Source of the DNA: Zeugodacus cucurbitae
Taxonomy: Eukaryota; Arthropoda; Insecta; Diptera; Tephritidae
Length of the DNA: 64,000 bases
Direction of reading: 5' to 3'
NCBI RefSeq assembly: GCF_028554725.1
Contig: NC_071672.1
Coordinates: 32,446,944-32,510,943, forward strand
The notes under the pieces were generated by a model. It saw only the letters and a list, made by a program, of their open reading frames with translations. It ran no database searches and was not told where the DNA came from. Below are positions 1 to 11,094 of this stretch, piece after piece (within the stretch, counting starts at the first letter, position 1; each line of letters opens with the position of its first letter). The position numbers and the translations under genes are program-made.

Positions 1-1505
1 AAGGGAAGCGAGACGCATCTGCAGACAAAAAAAGAAAAAGGCCGAAATGCGTGAGTACGAAGAGCTTGAGAAGCTGGCAGACAGAGGTAATGCTCAAAAA
101 TTTTACGAAAAAATGAAGCGACTTAACGAAGGTTTCAAGACCGTAGAGACCAAGATGGTAATCTGGTAACCGATGTCCAGGGCATACTGGGATTATGGAA
201 GGAACACTTCTCCGACCTGCTGAATGCCAGTGAAAGTACAACACCAGGAGTTGGCGAACCCGATTCCCCAATCGATGACGATGGAATAAATGTTCCATTA
301 CCCGACCATGAAGAAATTCGAATAGCAATTACCCTCCTGAAGAAGAACAAAGCGGCCGACAAGGGGCAGATAGATTACCGGTTGAGCTATTCAAATACGG
401 CGGCGAAGAACTGATAAGGTGCATGCTTCAGCTTCTTTGGAAAATATGGTCGGAAGAAAGCATGACTGACGATTGGAATCTCAGTGTGCTCTGCCCAATC
501 CATAAAAAGGAAGATCCCACAAACTGTGCCAATTACCGTGGGATAAGCCTCCTAAATATCGCCTATAAGGTTCTATCGAGCCTACTGTGTGAAAGACTTA
601 AGCCCACCGTCAACAAACTGATTGGACCTTATCAGTGTGGCTTTAGGCCTGGAAAATCCACCGTGGACCAGATATTCACCATGCGCCAAATTTTGTAGAA
701 GACCCGTGAAAATAGGATCGACACACACCATTTTTTGTCGATATTAAAGCTGCTTTTGACAGCACGCAAAGGAGCTTCCTTTATGCTGCGATGTCTGAAT
801 TTGGTATCCCCGCAAAACTAATACGGCTGTGTAAGTTGACGTTGAGCAACACCAAAAGCTCCGTCATGATTGCGAAGGACCTCTCCGAACCGTTCGATAC
901 CAAACGAGGTTTCAGACATGGTGACTCACTATCGTGCGACTTCTTTAACTTGATGTTGGAAAAAATAATACGAGCTGCATAGCTAAATAGAGAAGGTACA
1001 ATCTTCTACAAGAGTGCACAGCTGCTGGCGTTCGCCGATGATATTGATATCATCGGAAGCAACAACCGCGCCATTTGTTCTGCTTTTTCCCGCTTGGAAT
1101 GGGTCTGAAGGTGAATAAAGACAAGACGAAATATCTCTTGTCATCAAGCAAACAGTACAGTACAACAGTACAAGTCTCTTATCATTCCCGTCCTGCTTTA
1201 AGCTTGGACGATGTCAACATCAGATGATACGACACTAGGAGTTTTCGAGATGAAAATTTTGCGCAAGATTTATGAACCTCAGAACATTGGCAACGGCGAA
1301 TACCGCAGACGATGGAACGATGAGCTGTACGAGTTATACAACGACATTGACATAGTTCAGCGAATAAAAAGACAGCGGCTACGCTGGCTAGGTCATGTTG
1401 TTCGAATGGACGAAAACACTCCAGCTCTGAAAGTGTTCGATGCAGTACCCGCCGGAGGAAGCCGAGGAAGGGGAAGGCCTCCACTCCGTTGGAGGGACCA
1501 GGTGG
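1..1505 (+). mobile_element. RTE-type LINE, degenerate 3' half
   Basis: This is a broken copy of the same RTE-type non-LTR retrotransposon seen at 50.4-53.4 kb. Readable pieces include the end of the endonuclease-RT linker (1-120), the RT fingers at 423-698 ([29 protein letters not shown]), RT motif A and beyond at 720-980, a damaged catalytic box at 1,025-1,050 that reads FADD instead of YADD, and the C-terminal block at 1,211-1,505 (WTMSTSDDT, RWLGHVVRMDE, GSRGRGRPPLRW). Frameshifts and stops separate them, and about 180 bp between the YADD region and the C-terminal block are missing. It cannot encode an active polymerase. The left end is cut by the window edge. Clade assignment rests on similarity to RTE-like RTs and the (AAG)n tail of the longer copy. 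Confidence 0.85.
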
Positions 1506-1845
1506 AGAGCCGCTGTCATTTTATTCGCTGGACTATGTCAATGTCGTCGTATAACTCGTACGCCTCTTTGGTCTCTTTCTTTTTTTGTCTGCAAATGCGT
1601 CTCGCTTCCCTCTTCAGCTCTCGGTATCTATCCCATCCCGTACGTGTTGTGGTCGTTTTCAACGTTGCGAAGTAGGGAGTCTGTTTTCTCTCCGCTGGGA
1701 GACGGCATCGTACCAGCTCGTTTTTTGTCGTTGCCGAAATCGTACTGTAGCGGTACGCAGTGAGTTTGAGATGCCGTTCCACATTTCCCTTATACCGAGA
1801 TGCTGGTGAGTGCTCTCAGAGAGCAGGAGTGCAAGTCGAGTAGAG
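1506..1845 (-). mobile_element. Inverted RTE fragment (foldback partner)
   Basis: Read on the minus strand, this stretch gives the endonuclease-RT linker of the same RTE family (ERKQTPYFATL, RYRELKREARRICRQKKK) fused directly to the C-terminal DDIDIVQRIK segment. The whole RT between them is missing. The DDIDIVQRIK segment is the inverse of bases about 1,310-1,380 of the preceding plus-strand copy, so the two pieces can fold back. The 3' edge still matches the SESTH linker segment of the copy at 51.3 kb. This is either an inversion during target-primed reverse transcription or a later rearrangement. Confidence 0.7.
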
Positions 1846-2029
1846 TATTTTTTGGTACTTGGGCTAGAGATAATAAAAAAAACGGAAGTATTTTTCGATT
1901 ATTTAGCCAAATATTCCCCCATAAGAAACAAATGTAGATTATCCTACTGTTTCCAGTGAATAAAGCGAGGAAACCTCAAGTTGCACAAGCAGTGGCCTAA
2001 TTGATTAAATAAAAACCTGAAAAACAAAA

Positions 2030-2530
2030 AATCCACGATTACGACCTGATTACTGCCGAGGTTCTAAAACAGCTTCCTCCCATAAGTATAGTAAAAATTA
2101 CCAACATTGTTAATGCGTGTTTTGATCTTAAATACGTGCCAGCTTGATTTAAAATTGCTGAAGCTATCATGATTCAAAAGCCATGAATATGATTTACCTT
2201 CTTACAGGCCCATATCACTTCTACCGACAATATCGAAACTTTTTGAGCAACTTCTGATAAAACGTCTCAATAAAATTGTAGAACGAAAAGCTATAATTCC
2301 AGCGCGTCAGTTTGGATTTCGAGCTACCGAACCTACGATTGATCAAATCCACAGAATTACTCATATTATAGAAAACATTTATCAGGAAAAGAAAAAAAAT
2401 CCTGTTCTACCGTATTTTTTTAACTACCAAAAGCGTTCGATAAAGTTTGCCACAAAGGATTTCTTTCAAATATGGAACTGATTTTACCGAAACAGCACTT
2501 TAATATCATAAAATAATATTTATCAGACGC
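2030..2530 (+). mobile_element. Jockey-type LINE RT fragment
   Basis: A decayed reverse transcriptase fragment reads YDLITAEVLKQLPP, then, after a frame change, RPISLLPTISKLFEQLL and FGFRATEPTIDQIHR. This order (xxP-Y-D-L-I, then the RPISLLPTISK box, then the QFGFR box) is typical of Jockey-clade LINE polymerases. It is distinct in sequence from the other LINE families in this window. Neither end could be defined. The stretch 1,846-2,030 upstream shows no gene. Confidence 0.7.
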
Positions 2531-2559
2531 TACTCCCGTGTTAAAGAACGAGACAAGTA

Positions 2560-3420
2560 TTCTAGTCAATTACTTATTTACGTGTGCTGTGTGTGAACAA
2601 CCATTCAAGATTTGGTAATTGATGGATTTCAAGTGTCCTATGTCTGGTTTGTGATAGGGCCGGATATTCACAAAGCAAGTGAAAGACCCTTTCCTTGTAC
2701 CCTTCTAGTTTGCAGTAATGACATAAATATGTCGTTATAGTACCATATTCAACGCTTGTTCTCCAAATGGCCAAATGTTCCGTTATGATATGTTAAGTCT
2801 GTATATGCTTCTCCTGGATCTATTTAATAAGTTCTTAGTTTTTATCCTATCATACCCAGGCCATACCTTCTTTGTTATTTTACATGTGGTTATAGATTTC
2901 CACCTGTATTGAGCAATTGGTTCCAAATGTGTGTTCTCTTTATGGCTCCTGATGGGCATGGTACATATTTGCTCCTCCTCGAACTCATCTAGGCCCCTGA
3001 TTTTGCCAACACGTCAGCTTTTTCGTTTCCGAAAATGTTCCTGTTCCCCATATTATGGACAGGTGAATTTTTTTGTTGGTGAGCTCAAAGCACTCCAGCT
3101 GTTGTTTACCACGCAGGAATTAATCTCTGGCGACGACAAAGCCAAAGCTGCAGGCCTTCTCTATGCCTAACTCTTCCACTTGAAAGATACTATCTGAGTT
3201 TGGTGGACGGATAGAAAGAGAGATGTGTGACATAAATCGCATCATTCTAACTGTAGCAAGTAAACCCTTAAAATTATTGCAAAAATAATGAATTTCATAT
3301 ATATGAATCAATATGGAAAAATAAAATAAAAAACATTTATTTAAGTGACATGGGAACGAAACATTCATTAAGAATCGGCCAAAAATGGTCGATGCCGGTT
3401 AATCGATCGGACTCTAGCTA
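2560..3420 (-). mobile_element. RNase-H-bearing LINE, 3' tail fragment
   Basis: On the minus strand, 2,574-2,774 encodes the C-terminal C-x2-C...H...C tail (CHYCKLEGYKERVFHLLCEYPALSQ, shortened here to its key residues C-H-Y-C and H-L-L-C), followed by LPNLEWLF. Further right on the same strand, 2,950-3,170 decodes to a decayed RNase H domain (LSIIWGTG in place of the usual VPG box). The same order of RNase H then tail recurs at 8.2-9.4 kb in better condition, so I assign it to the same LINE family. No intact frame remains. The clade is uncertain; I-, LOA- and R1-group LINEs can carry RNase H. Confidence 0.6.
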
Positions 3421-3429
3421 TTACATTTA

Positions 3430-4060
3430 TACATTCCTTAAAAAGAGCCGAAAAGAAGGCAGCGTTTTCAATGATCTGCAGAACGGACAATAAACAGACA
3501 GGACCTAAGATCGGTCATGAGGCAAATTACTGTAGTTGCAGATAATCCTAGCACCAGGAAATTAAGAAAATCGGTGGCAGTAGGGACCGGGCGTAGTAGC
3601 CACTATGAGAAAGGGAGATGCCAAAGAAGATGTTGCTGGCTGTGCTTTCCAAGGAATGCCTATTTATAAAGCTAAAAACCCAATAAAGGCTAAGTATACC
3701 AAGAAGCGTCGTACTGCCTACACAAGCCTTTCGATGAGTACTAAGTTTCCTCGCAAGTGATAAAAGAGCTGATACAGAAAAGTGAGGCGTAAGTGCATTT
3801 TTATACGTGGATGCAATTCAGACGCACAACACACACTGTGGGGCAGCATAGACACCAACGAAAGGACTGAGCTGCTCTTTAACTATTTACTAGGCACTAA
3901 GCTTTTGTTATGGCATGAAGGTAAGACAGCCATATTTATCACTGAAAATAGACAAAAAATTATAAATATTAATTGAGAAAATTTTTAAATTATTAACGAC
4001 TTATTCGAACAAAATAAGCTGTTTAGATAATGTTCAAGACGTAATGATGGGTATTTTTAT
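3430..4060. other. Stretch with no assignable gene
   Basis: Only short open frames are present, one at 3,782-3,976 (64 aa) with no recognisable motif. A 47-codon lysine-rich open stretch on the plus strand (about 3,610-3,760) did not match anything I know. I regard the stretch as decayed repeat or unique intergenic DNA. Confidence 0.4.
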
Positions 4061-4403
4061 ATGGGCATTTCCAACGGTCGCGAACCGTACGTTCGGACGC
4101 ATTTAAAGTTCAAAAAACAAGGAAAGCATAAATTTGATAGCATTTTGCTGGGTCTTTCTTTGGTGCAAAAGGTAGGATCTTTAGATTTTTATTTTTTAAA
4201 TGTTAGCGACAAATATGCGGTCGCAAACATACGAACAATGGAAGTTGCTTTTGGGTGCAACTAGAAAAACGCAAAAAATAGCGAAATGGAGCAAAATATT
4301 CTAAAAGGATTAATTTATATTAAATTGGAATAAAGTAACTTCCTCCTAACTAATTGCACGCTGAAATTTTCCCATTGGTTTTTTATTTATAAGGTTGAGT
4401 ACC

Positions 4404-4419
4404 GGTCGCGAACGTACGA
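4404..4419 (+). repeat. 16-mer direct repeat, left perfect copy
   Basis: Perfect copy of GGTCGCGAACGTACGA just downstream (minus-strand sense) of the transposase-like gene. It contains the palindromes TCGCGA and CGTACG. Diverged copies at 4,076 and 4,219 lie further out on the same side. Confidence 0.75.
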
Positions 4420-4536
4420 TTTTTCCATCAAGTTTTTATTTGAATTTTGGAAACCAAACCTTTTCTTAAATAAAGCAAACTAATATTCCTTTTATTGATT
4501 GAAAAGATATAAACATATATAAAGTACAAGAAATAT

Positions 4537-5439
4537 TTACTTAATATTTTTATATTTTGAATAGGCCGTAAGAGTAGTCCGTAGCGTAAGATTTTCGTCG
4601 TAGGAAATCGAATGCACCATTCTGATACCTGCAATATTCGGTATATCCTTCCATCTCGGAAACTGTATCAGCTCCAATATATAAAATTTTAATTCTTGCT
4701 CTTGCGCACAATTGTAAAAAGAGAATGTATCGTTTAAAACGACATTTTTTGTTCTCGTAATTTGCCAGATTTTTCTTTTCACAACTGCTCCAACGCCATC
4801 GACTGCACCTTTACCATGTGACGTTGCAAAATAGTTCCACCCAAGTTTTTTACAACCGAATTCGACCAGTAAATCAGGTAAACTCCAAGCAATAAACTTA
4901 TTTTTAAATTGACTGCTACTTCCGTCCGCGAAAACGAAAAATACTTTCAAATTCGCCATGCTGTTTTATCTCTTGAATAAGCTTCGTTATGAAAGCGTAA
5001 ACATCGATTTTGCTGTGATTTAAACTATCACTAATTACTGCAAACGACTTAGTTTCATTAAACATCCAAGCTACGCAATAAAAATGGAAACTTGCTTATT
5101 GTTGAAATGTGCGCTTTGAATTTCATTTTGGCATACCAGCCTATAATTTTCCGCAAAATCTCTTTGTAGGACAAGTACCCCAGGCGTGATATTTTTCCTT
5201 ACGTTTTCAAAATAATTTTGTTGTGCTCGCTTTACAAAGAAATGTTGCTTGAAAAGTGGCAGTTGAACTTGTAGTTCATGGAGCAAGTCCGATAACGCAG
5301 CAACAGTGCAAGTCAAAATTACACGATCGCTCACTTTCCTCCAGTACTGCCATTTAACATTTGCGTCCATTTTTGACAAGTATTTTAGCGGCACAATATC
5401 TTTTACATCTTCTGTACACTTTTCGCAATCGTTTGTCAT
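4537..5439 (-). pseudogene. Transposase-like protein, frameshifted, family unassigned
   Basis: Three minus-strand pieces belong to one protein. The first (5,439-5,071, 122 aa) has a Cys-rich start (CEKC) and ends LQRDFAENYR...NEIQSAHFNNKQVSIF. The middle (about 5,085-4,935, different frame) reads SFAVISDSLNHSKIDVYAFI. The last (4,959-4,537, 140 aa) has FADGSSSQFKNKF, then ATSHGKGAVDGVGAVVKRKIW. Two frameshifts, near 5,080 and 4,945, separate them. The spaced Asp residues (RDFAEN, ISDSLN, FADGSS) and the HGKG-DG box look like an RNase-H-fold transposase core. I remember similar proteins as multi-copy, unnamed genes in invertebrate genomes, but I cannot name the superfamily. The start at 5,439 is a convenience; an upstream exon is possible. 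Confidence 0.55.
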
Positions 5440-5479
5440 ACAATTTTCATTTAATATTTAGAAACAAATCAATACTTAA

Positions 5480-5495
5480 GGTCGCGAACGTACGA
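5480..5495 (+). repeat. 16-mer direct repeat, right inner copy
   Basis: Perfect copy of GGTCGCGAACGTACGA, 40 bp beyond the presumed first codon of the transposase-like gene. It is in the same orientation as the left copies, so it is not part of a terminal inverted repeat. Confidence 0.75.
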
Positions 5496-5644
5496 AATTT
5501 TTAAAATCGAAATAAAAAGTTTGATGCACTGTTTATCTAAAGTAATTTTGTTTTTTGATTACGGATGCTTAACTTGCTTTAATCGTGTTTTTTTAGGCAC
5601 CTGTTTGCACTCAATGTGAAGTAATAGCAATAAATGACGTTTTT

Positions 5645-5660
5645 GGTCGCGAACGTACGA
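5645..5660 (+). repeat. 16-mer direct repeat, right outer copy
   Basis: Third perfect copy of GGTCGCGAACGTACGA, 165 bp from the previous one. Beyond it, 5,700-6,240 is AT-rich with no gene seen. Confidence 0.75.
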
Positions 5661-6279
5661 TTAGATCGTAGATAATAAGCAAAAAAAAATTTATCGTTAT
5701 TCGATTTTTATTTGGCCTCTTTGCATTTTTCTCTTCTTATTTGGTATTAATAAAGAGATTTTGTGGAAAAGTACAACCATAACATAAGTTATTCATATAA
5801 AATAACTCAAGAGAAAAAATACTTGAAAAGTAGCTAAAAGTAAAAACAAATAAGTTTTCAGGTTTTAGGTCAAATTTTGCATGAAAATACCAGAGAGAGG
5901 TTATGAAAACATTATATTCAAAAAATTTCAACATCTTTGTAAAATCTTATTAAACAAAATTTTATCTTTATTAACATTTTAATTTATGGTCCTGGTGGAA
6001 ATGCTCATATTCCATTTCATCTAATTGTGTTTATGTATAGATGATTGCTTAATACTCACATAAGCCTCTCATATTTCACGTACATAACATCAATTGTATA
6101 TTTACTTATGTTCCTGATCTTAATTAGCTATTAATATCAGGCGTTGCATAGTAAAGGCAGCTGATATATGTACTATACATATGTAATATTCAGTACGTGA
6201 TATATTGGCAAAACGAAATATGAATGAAAGGTAGTGTGATAGACCCAACGGATGTGGTTAGGTAGGTATAGTTGATTTC

Positions 6280-7960
6280 AGACAACGCATCTAGATTCTA
6301 AGGGGTCCACCGGGACTGAAAGGCCTTCGCACTACTAATTTCTAAACCAATCAATGGCCTTGATAAAGAGGGATTAATTCAAAAAGTTGTGTACGAGCTC
6401 GCATCTTCAAGGAAACCGTAACTGACAATTGCACTTCGTTTGCTGTATAACGCATTGCAGCCACAAATAAGATTTTCTACAGTCTCTATTTCTTCTTGGC
6501 AGCTTCTACTCATTGTAAGGTATCCCCAATCTAGCTAGCTAGCGTGTATTCCAATCAGACAGTAACTCGTTGGCATTCCTACTAGAGTTCTTATCTCAAT
6601 ATATTTAAATTTCAATAATCGACATCTACGTCGCTTTTTCCACTTACAGCCGGTTTAACGAAATTTTTTAATTGAAAATTAAGTTCCATTTAATTTTAAT
6701 TTCTATTTAACTTTGCACTTAAGTTTCCTGCGTTTTACCATTATTGACATTTGGCATCCAAAAAATTAAAAGGCAGGGATTTTAGTAAAAATAACAGCTG
6801 ATTTATGTAAACAAATAAATTGTATTTCTTACGTAACCATGGTCACACATGACAGTATTTAAATAATATTTAAATCGCAAAGCGTGACCATTTAAATAAA
6901 AAATAAGTCAAATGGTGAAACTGAAATAAATTATTTTTCACTTAAATTTGTTTCGTGATACCGGCTGTTAGACCACGTTTATCTGCTTGTTGAGCAAGTC
7001 ATTTCCACCGATACTCAGCCATATATGTACAAATACTACATTTATCAATTAAATGCATACAAGAGTCCAGGGGCAAGCATATTCTTTTCTTATTGGAATC
7101 TAATTGTAACGAGCTGCCTAATCTGGCTAGTTCATATGCTTCACAGTTACCTGGAAAATCACTGTGTACTGGAACCTATTTCAGGTTCATCATGAAATCG
7201 GAAGCTAGTTCTACTAACAGCTCGAGTCATGATTTTCTTATCTCATACGAAATCCTTTAAGACTTTAATGATTTCAATTCCTCTCAAGAGGTAAAGGCAA
7301 TATTGAGGGACGAATTCAGACTTAATTCTGACGGATTATGAAACTCCGTGAAATTGGCCGAAGCACTCCTCATACAACCGTAACCATATGCTTTCCCTGA
7401 AGCATCGGAGAAACCGTGAAATTCGATGATGGCTGAAGGGGTAAAAGTGGGTCAATCGAGGTATTTCGGCTTTGTATATAGTTTCATATTGTTTGACGGA
7501 ACTGTTCCATCGATGATGAGTGAGTGGTTTTAGACTTTCATCCCAGTCAGATATATCCAGCCATATTTGTTACAATATAATTTTTGCCGGCTTAATATTG
7601 GACTAAGTTAATCGGCAATGTGGAACAATTGCTAAGTTCCCACGACAGCCGGCTTTGCGGTATCGCAATTGAACTGGGGATGGACCACAAGTATTTTGGC
7701 TCCATGAAGCCAACGTATCACCTCTCTCGCCTCTACGGCAGTGTAATTAGTATCGAGTTTACACATTGTTCCCCTACCCGTTGAGGGTGGTAGACAAAGG
7801 ACCCTTGGTTTTTGGATGCCTAGCCTTTATAATGCATAACAATATTGTTTAATCGATAACGACATCGATCGCACGATGATCTAAGGCACGCAAACACCAA
7901 CTAGAGTAATTTAAAATCTTTGTCCAACAACCGGAAAGACTTTAATAACTTTGTTTTGAC
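6280..7960 (-). mobile_element. RNase-H LINE relic, split by a MITE
   Basis: Minus-strand translation gives the C-terminal tail at 6,400-6,560 (SCQEEIETVENLICGCNALY, the H/C knuckle partly lost) and the end of an RNase H domain at 7,060-7,200 (PGNCEAYELARLGSSL, matching the PGN-x-ADELA box). Weak LINE-like coding continues to about 7,960. Stops and frameshifts are frequent. The element is interrupted at 6,647-6,967 by a MITE. It looks like an older relative of the copies at 2.6-3.4 and 8.2-9.4 kb. Confidence 0.5.
6647..6967. mobile_element. MITE with TTA target duplication
   Basis: The element is 321 bp. It starts CAGCCGGTTTAACGAAA and ends with the inverse of CAGCCGGTATCACGAAA. The bases TTA flank it on both sides (6,644-6,646 and 6,968-6,970). 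A 3-bp TTA duplication with short inverted ends suggests a PIF/Harbinger-related non-autonomous element. It has no coding capacity; internal ATTTAAAT-like stretches are common. Confidence 0.75.
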
Positions 7961-8159
7961 CCTACGCTCCAACAGGAGTTAAAAAAATTATGTACATATT
8001 TCTGCTATAATAATGAACGAGCAAGGTGGCTGAAATCGCAAAAGTTATGGACACAGCGAAATCTTTAACCAGCTCACATCATTGCCAAATAAAAAATACT
8101 ATATTCCCCCAAAGTTGGACTTCAATAGCCACTGTCAGGTGAGGATACCCTTTAGACGG

Positions 8160-8677
8160 GAATGGGGAAGAGGAGCAGTTGAAGAGAAAAATACCGACGG
8201 ATCTAAAATGGATTGAAGTGTAGGAACGGGGGTATACTCCAATGTTGCTGACATCTCTCTCTTACCGTCTACCGAACTCATCCAGCATCTTCCAAGCGGA
8301 AGTACCACGTATCAAACCACGTTGAAAAAATACGAGAGAATAGAGAAAGTGAACATTTACACAGAGAGTCAGGCGGCATTGTTAGCATTGTCGTCGCCAA
8401 AGATTAATTCGAGCACTGTCAACAACTGCAGGAAGGCTTTGAACTCTCTGACAGAAAAACTTCGTCTGTCCATAATATGGGTTCCTGGTCACAGGAACAT
8501 TTTCGGAAATTAAAAGGCAAACGAGTTGGCAAAGATAATAGCTTCTGAGGAAGAATCCGAAGCGGAGCAAATACCATGCCCGCATTTTGGCCTAAATATG
8601 GCAGAGCAAGAACCAAGGATTATTAAATAGATAAATAGATTATTAAATATATAATAATAAGGATTATTAGATAGATA
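8160..8677 (+). mobile_element. RNase-H LINE fragment, 5' piece
   Basis: Plus-strand reading gives a decayed RNase H domain: TDGSKMD near 8,195 (first catalytic Asp box), IYTESQAALLAL at 8,355-8,390 (the usual YSDSQAA Asp now Glu), and IIWVPGHRNIFGN near 8,475-8,513 followed by a stop and KANELAK. The second catalytic Glu region is lost. It continues after the MITE at 8,678-9,056. Confidence 0.65.
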
Positions 8678-9056
8678 CAGTGATCCCCGCTTAAGTGCCA
8701 CACCGTTTAAGTGCATTTCCCGGTTAAGTGGCAATATTTTGACGCATCGTCGTTACAGACTTAAATGCCTGTAATATTTAAGGCACAAATAAGAAATTGT
8801 TTGCAATTTTCCTCTTTTAAGTGCCGTTTAATATTTTTGACATTGCATGCGCTGAATATTGTCAAAAGAAAAACATACATATACATAGTTTTGTAATGTT
8901 TTTTTTTCATTTTTATTAATTTTAATAAGAAAAAGAACCAATGTTAATTAAACCGAAGTATTTGAGAGAAAGCTTGGTAAGTACCTCGTGTCTTTCCCGC
9001 TGAAGAGTCTCAAAAGTCGTGTATGTTAAGAAGGGGCACTTAAGCGGTGATTACTG
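8678..9056. mobile_element. Pogo-like MITE with TA target duplication
   Basis: The element is 379 bp. It begins CAGTGATCCCCGCTTAAGTG and ends with the inverse of CAGTAATCACCGCTTAAGTG. TA flanks both ends (8,676-8,677 and 9,057-9,058). CAGT termini, TA duplication and repeated CGCTTAAGTG-like blocks are typical of the pogo/Tigger group. It has no open frame. A relative lies at 28,813. Confidence 0.85.
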
Positions 9057-9400
9057 TATAGACAGCTACCATTACGGAGCATTGGCCATTGGAGAACATG
9101 GGCTGAAAATGGATTTGCATTACAACGATATTTGTCGTTCAGGCAAATTGGAAAGGAATAAGGAAACGGTTTTCCACTTTCTCTGTGACTGCCCAGGCCT
9201 ATCACAGACCAGACATAAACCCCTTGGGATCCTTCACGCTCCAAATTTCGAATGGATGTCCACAAAAAGTATTACGGAAATAAGAAGTTTCATTGAAAGT
9301 ACCAAATGGTTTGACGATGAAACGCGATAGCAAAATATAAAGGTCTCACAATAGTGCATCAAAAAGGCGCTTCTAGTGTTAATTGAGCCAGTATGGCTGC
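9057..9400 (+). mobile_element. RNase-H LINE fragment, 3' piece
   Basis: This piece resumes the LINE cut by the pogo-like MITE. An open stretch to 9,330 encodes HYGALAIGEHGLKMDLHYND, then the tail with C at ICRSG, HFLCDCPGLSQTRHK and IESTKWF before the stop. The last 60 bp look like 3' untranslated sequence and run into the next LINE fragment. Confidence 0.65.
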
Positions 9401-10765
9401 ACTCCTACTTACCTACCTACCAACAGATAACCTCCAAATTTTGGTGTGCTGCTGTGGGTGGTGAAAGCTGTTTGGTCCTTAGGGACTTTAACGCGCACCA
9501 CGTACGGAGATGGGACTGGCAGAACAGATTTACGATATTCCCACCAAATTTTTTGACACCTTTAATAGCTCGCCCAAACTATTTTAGCTCACAATTAACA
9601 CTGCACTCATCGGTGAATTTGGCGAAAAGACGTGATAGATAGCGTACAATCCCAAAATACATCGAACCGTCTACATTCACTAGTGAACATGTTGTAGATG
9701 CCGACAAAAAGACTGAATTGTCCAAATATTGGTCTGACTGCATAAATATGATTAAACAATCTACTCTTCCTCTAGGGCTGAAGAGGTGGACCATGAATCA
9801 CCTATCAATCAAACTTTCTCACCAAGGTACTCAGTCCATTGCTCACAAAGCTCCTAGAAGACATCGAGAGCGGTCGACAATCATCCATATTAATTCGTGG
9901 TAAAACGTTCAAACTAAATAAGATCAAACACAGGATTTCTCTCCCCGTTACACTTTAATTTCTATATTTCGAAACTTCCCAACGACTAGAGGGCACTGAT
10001 AATTGGTATGTGTTCAAAACTGAACCGACTATCTCCCGACCTTTTTGCTTCTTCAATGCGTGGAGCATGACACTCTCCTGACTACGGTCTAAACCGTAAT
10101 GTCGATGACATTTCAAATTCGACAGTAAATTACTCCACTTAAGGAAAAAAGAGAGAAACATACAAACCAATCGGCCGTCCGGTTATCAACTACGCAGAAC
10201 TGCTACGATCGCCTGAATGCAGAGGAATATACAGACGTGCCAGACTACTACTACTACTCCAGGATTCTACTAAGGTGCTTTCGTAGAAAAATTTAGAAGA
10301 AGAAGAAAGAAAAAAATGAAGTAGAACCGCCTACCAAATTTATCAAGAGATCAATCTTATAGTACTTCAGATATGCCTTAAACGCCATTCAAAGTGGTGC
10401 CATTAACACTTTCCTTGACTGTCTTCCTGTGAATGGCATCCTTGGAGTCAAACCACCGCGTATTTCACCCGACGAGCTTTAGTTGCCTCGCGAAACAAGA
10501 GTGGTCTAAAGCAACTTCGTGCTATATATTGTGGCAGGTTAAACGCCTAAATACACACACACGACATATCAAACACATGCTTCGTTTGACGCTAACCATT
10601 TCTTCGCATGCCCAATTAACGCAACTCAGCTACCACCCGAAACTGTCACCACAGCTCGTTTTCTGAGCTTTCAGTTACATGACCACAATGACAACTCTCA
10701 TGCTCCCCTCTCCAATGGGATTTAGATAAGTATTACTACAACAACAACTCAGTGGACAGAGCGGA
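9400..10765 (+). mobile_element. Jockey-like LINE (family J), heavily decayed copy
   Basis: This copy matches the better LINE J copies at 33.3-42.3 kb. Recognisable pieces are the endonuclease box LRDFNAHH (near 9,490), the segment following RT motif C, the GRPVINYAELL segment (near 10,170), and the C-terminal block near 10,390-10,480 (NTFLDCLPVNGILGVKPP). The 3' end is a short CAA-rich tail at 10,738-10,757, as in the other copies. Large deletions and many frameshifts separate these. The 300 bp that follow, up to the polyadenylation region of the next gene, hold nothing I recognise. Confidence 0.65.
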
Positions 10766-11017
10766 AACGACTGAACGTCAACTAACTGTAGCAAGCTAGA
10801 CCTTATTCATTACCGGAGCCGCAGAACCTGCTGTCATGAGAATTGCTTATCTAATACCCCCATACCTTTGTAACTGTTCGTTTCCTGGGGCATTCCGATA
10901 TCTTGTTATATTAAAATAACTGCTTCTAAGATCAGTCATTACATTCTAATTAGCATCTCTGATTTCAATAATAATATAAATATTTCTTTAATTTCAAAGG
11001 ACTAGTATATTTTGTAT

Positions 11018-11023
11018 TTTATT
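11018..11023 (-). terminator. Candidate polyadenylation signal
   Basis: AATAAA on the minus strand, 72 nt after the stop codon of the PDZRN-like gene. The region is AT-rich, so a chance match is possible, but the spacing is sensible. Confidence 0.45.
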
Positions 11024-11094
11024 TAATAAGTAATTTAATAGAAAATATGAGTAAATAAAAAAATGGAATGAAAGGCAAGATATGACAGAAACTT

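Larger units (their letters stand above)
4076..5660 (-). mobile_element. Unassigned DNA transposon-like unit with 16-bp direct repeats
   Basis: The unit consists of a broken transposase-like gene on the minus strand (4,537-5,439) bracketed by a CpG-rich 16-mer, GGTCGCGAACGTACGA, in otherwise AT-rich DNA. Perfect copies sit at 4,404-4,419, 5,480-5,495 and 5,645-5,660. Diverged copies sit at 4,076-4,091 (one extra C) and 4,219-4,234. All five are in the same orientation. This layout resembles subterminal transposase-binding repeats. I could not define terminal inverted repeats or a target duplication, so the outer limits given are those of the repeats, not proven ends. Confidence 0.5.

Noticed and set aside
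3610..3760. Lys/Arg-rich 47-codon stretch as a ribosomal-protein fragment
   Set aside because: No motif could be matched and no splice or start context; not reported as a gene.
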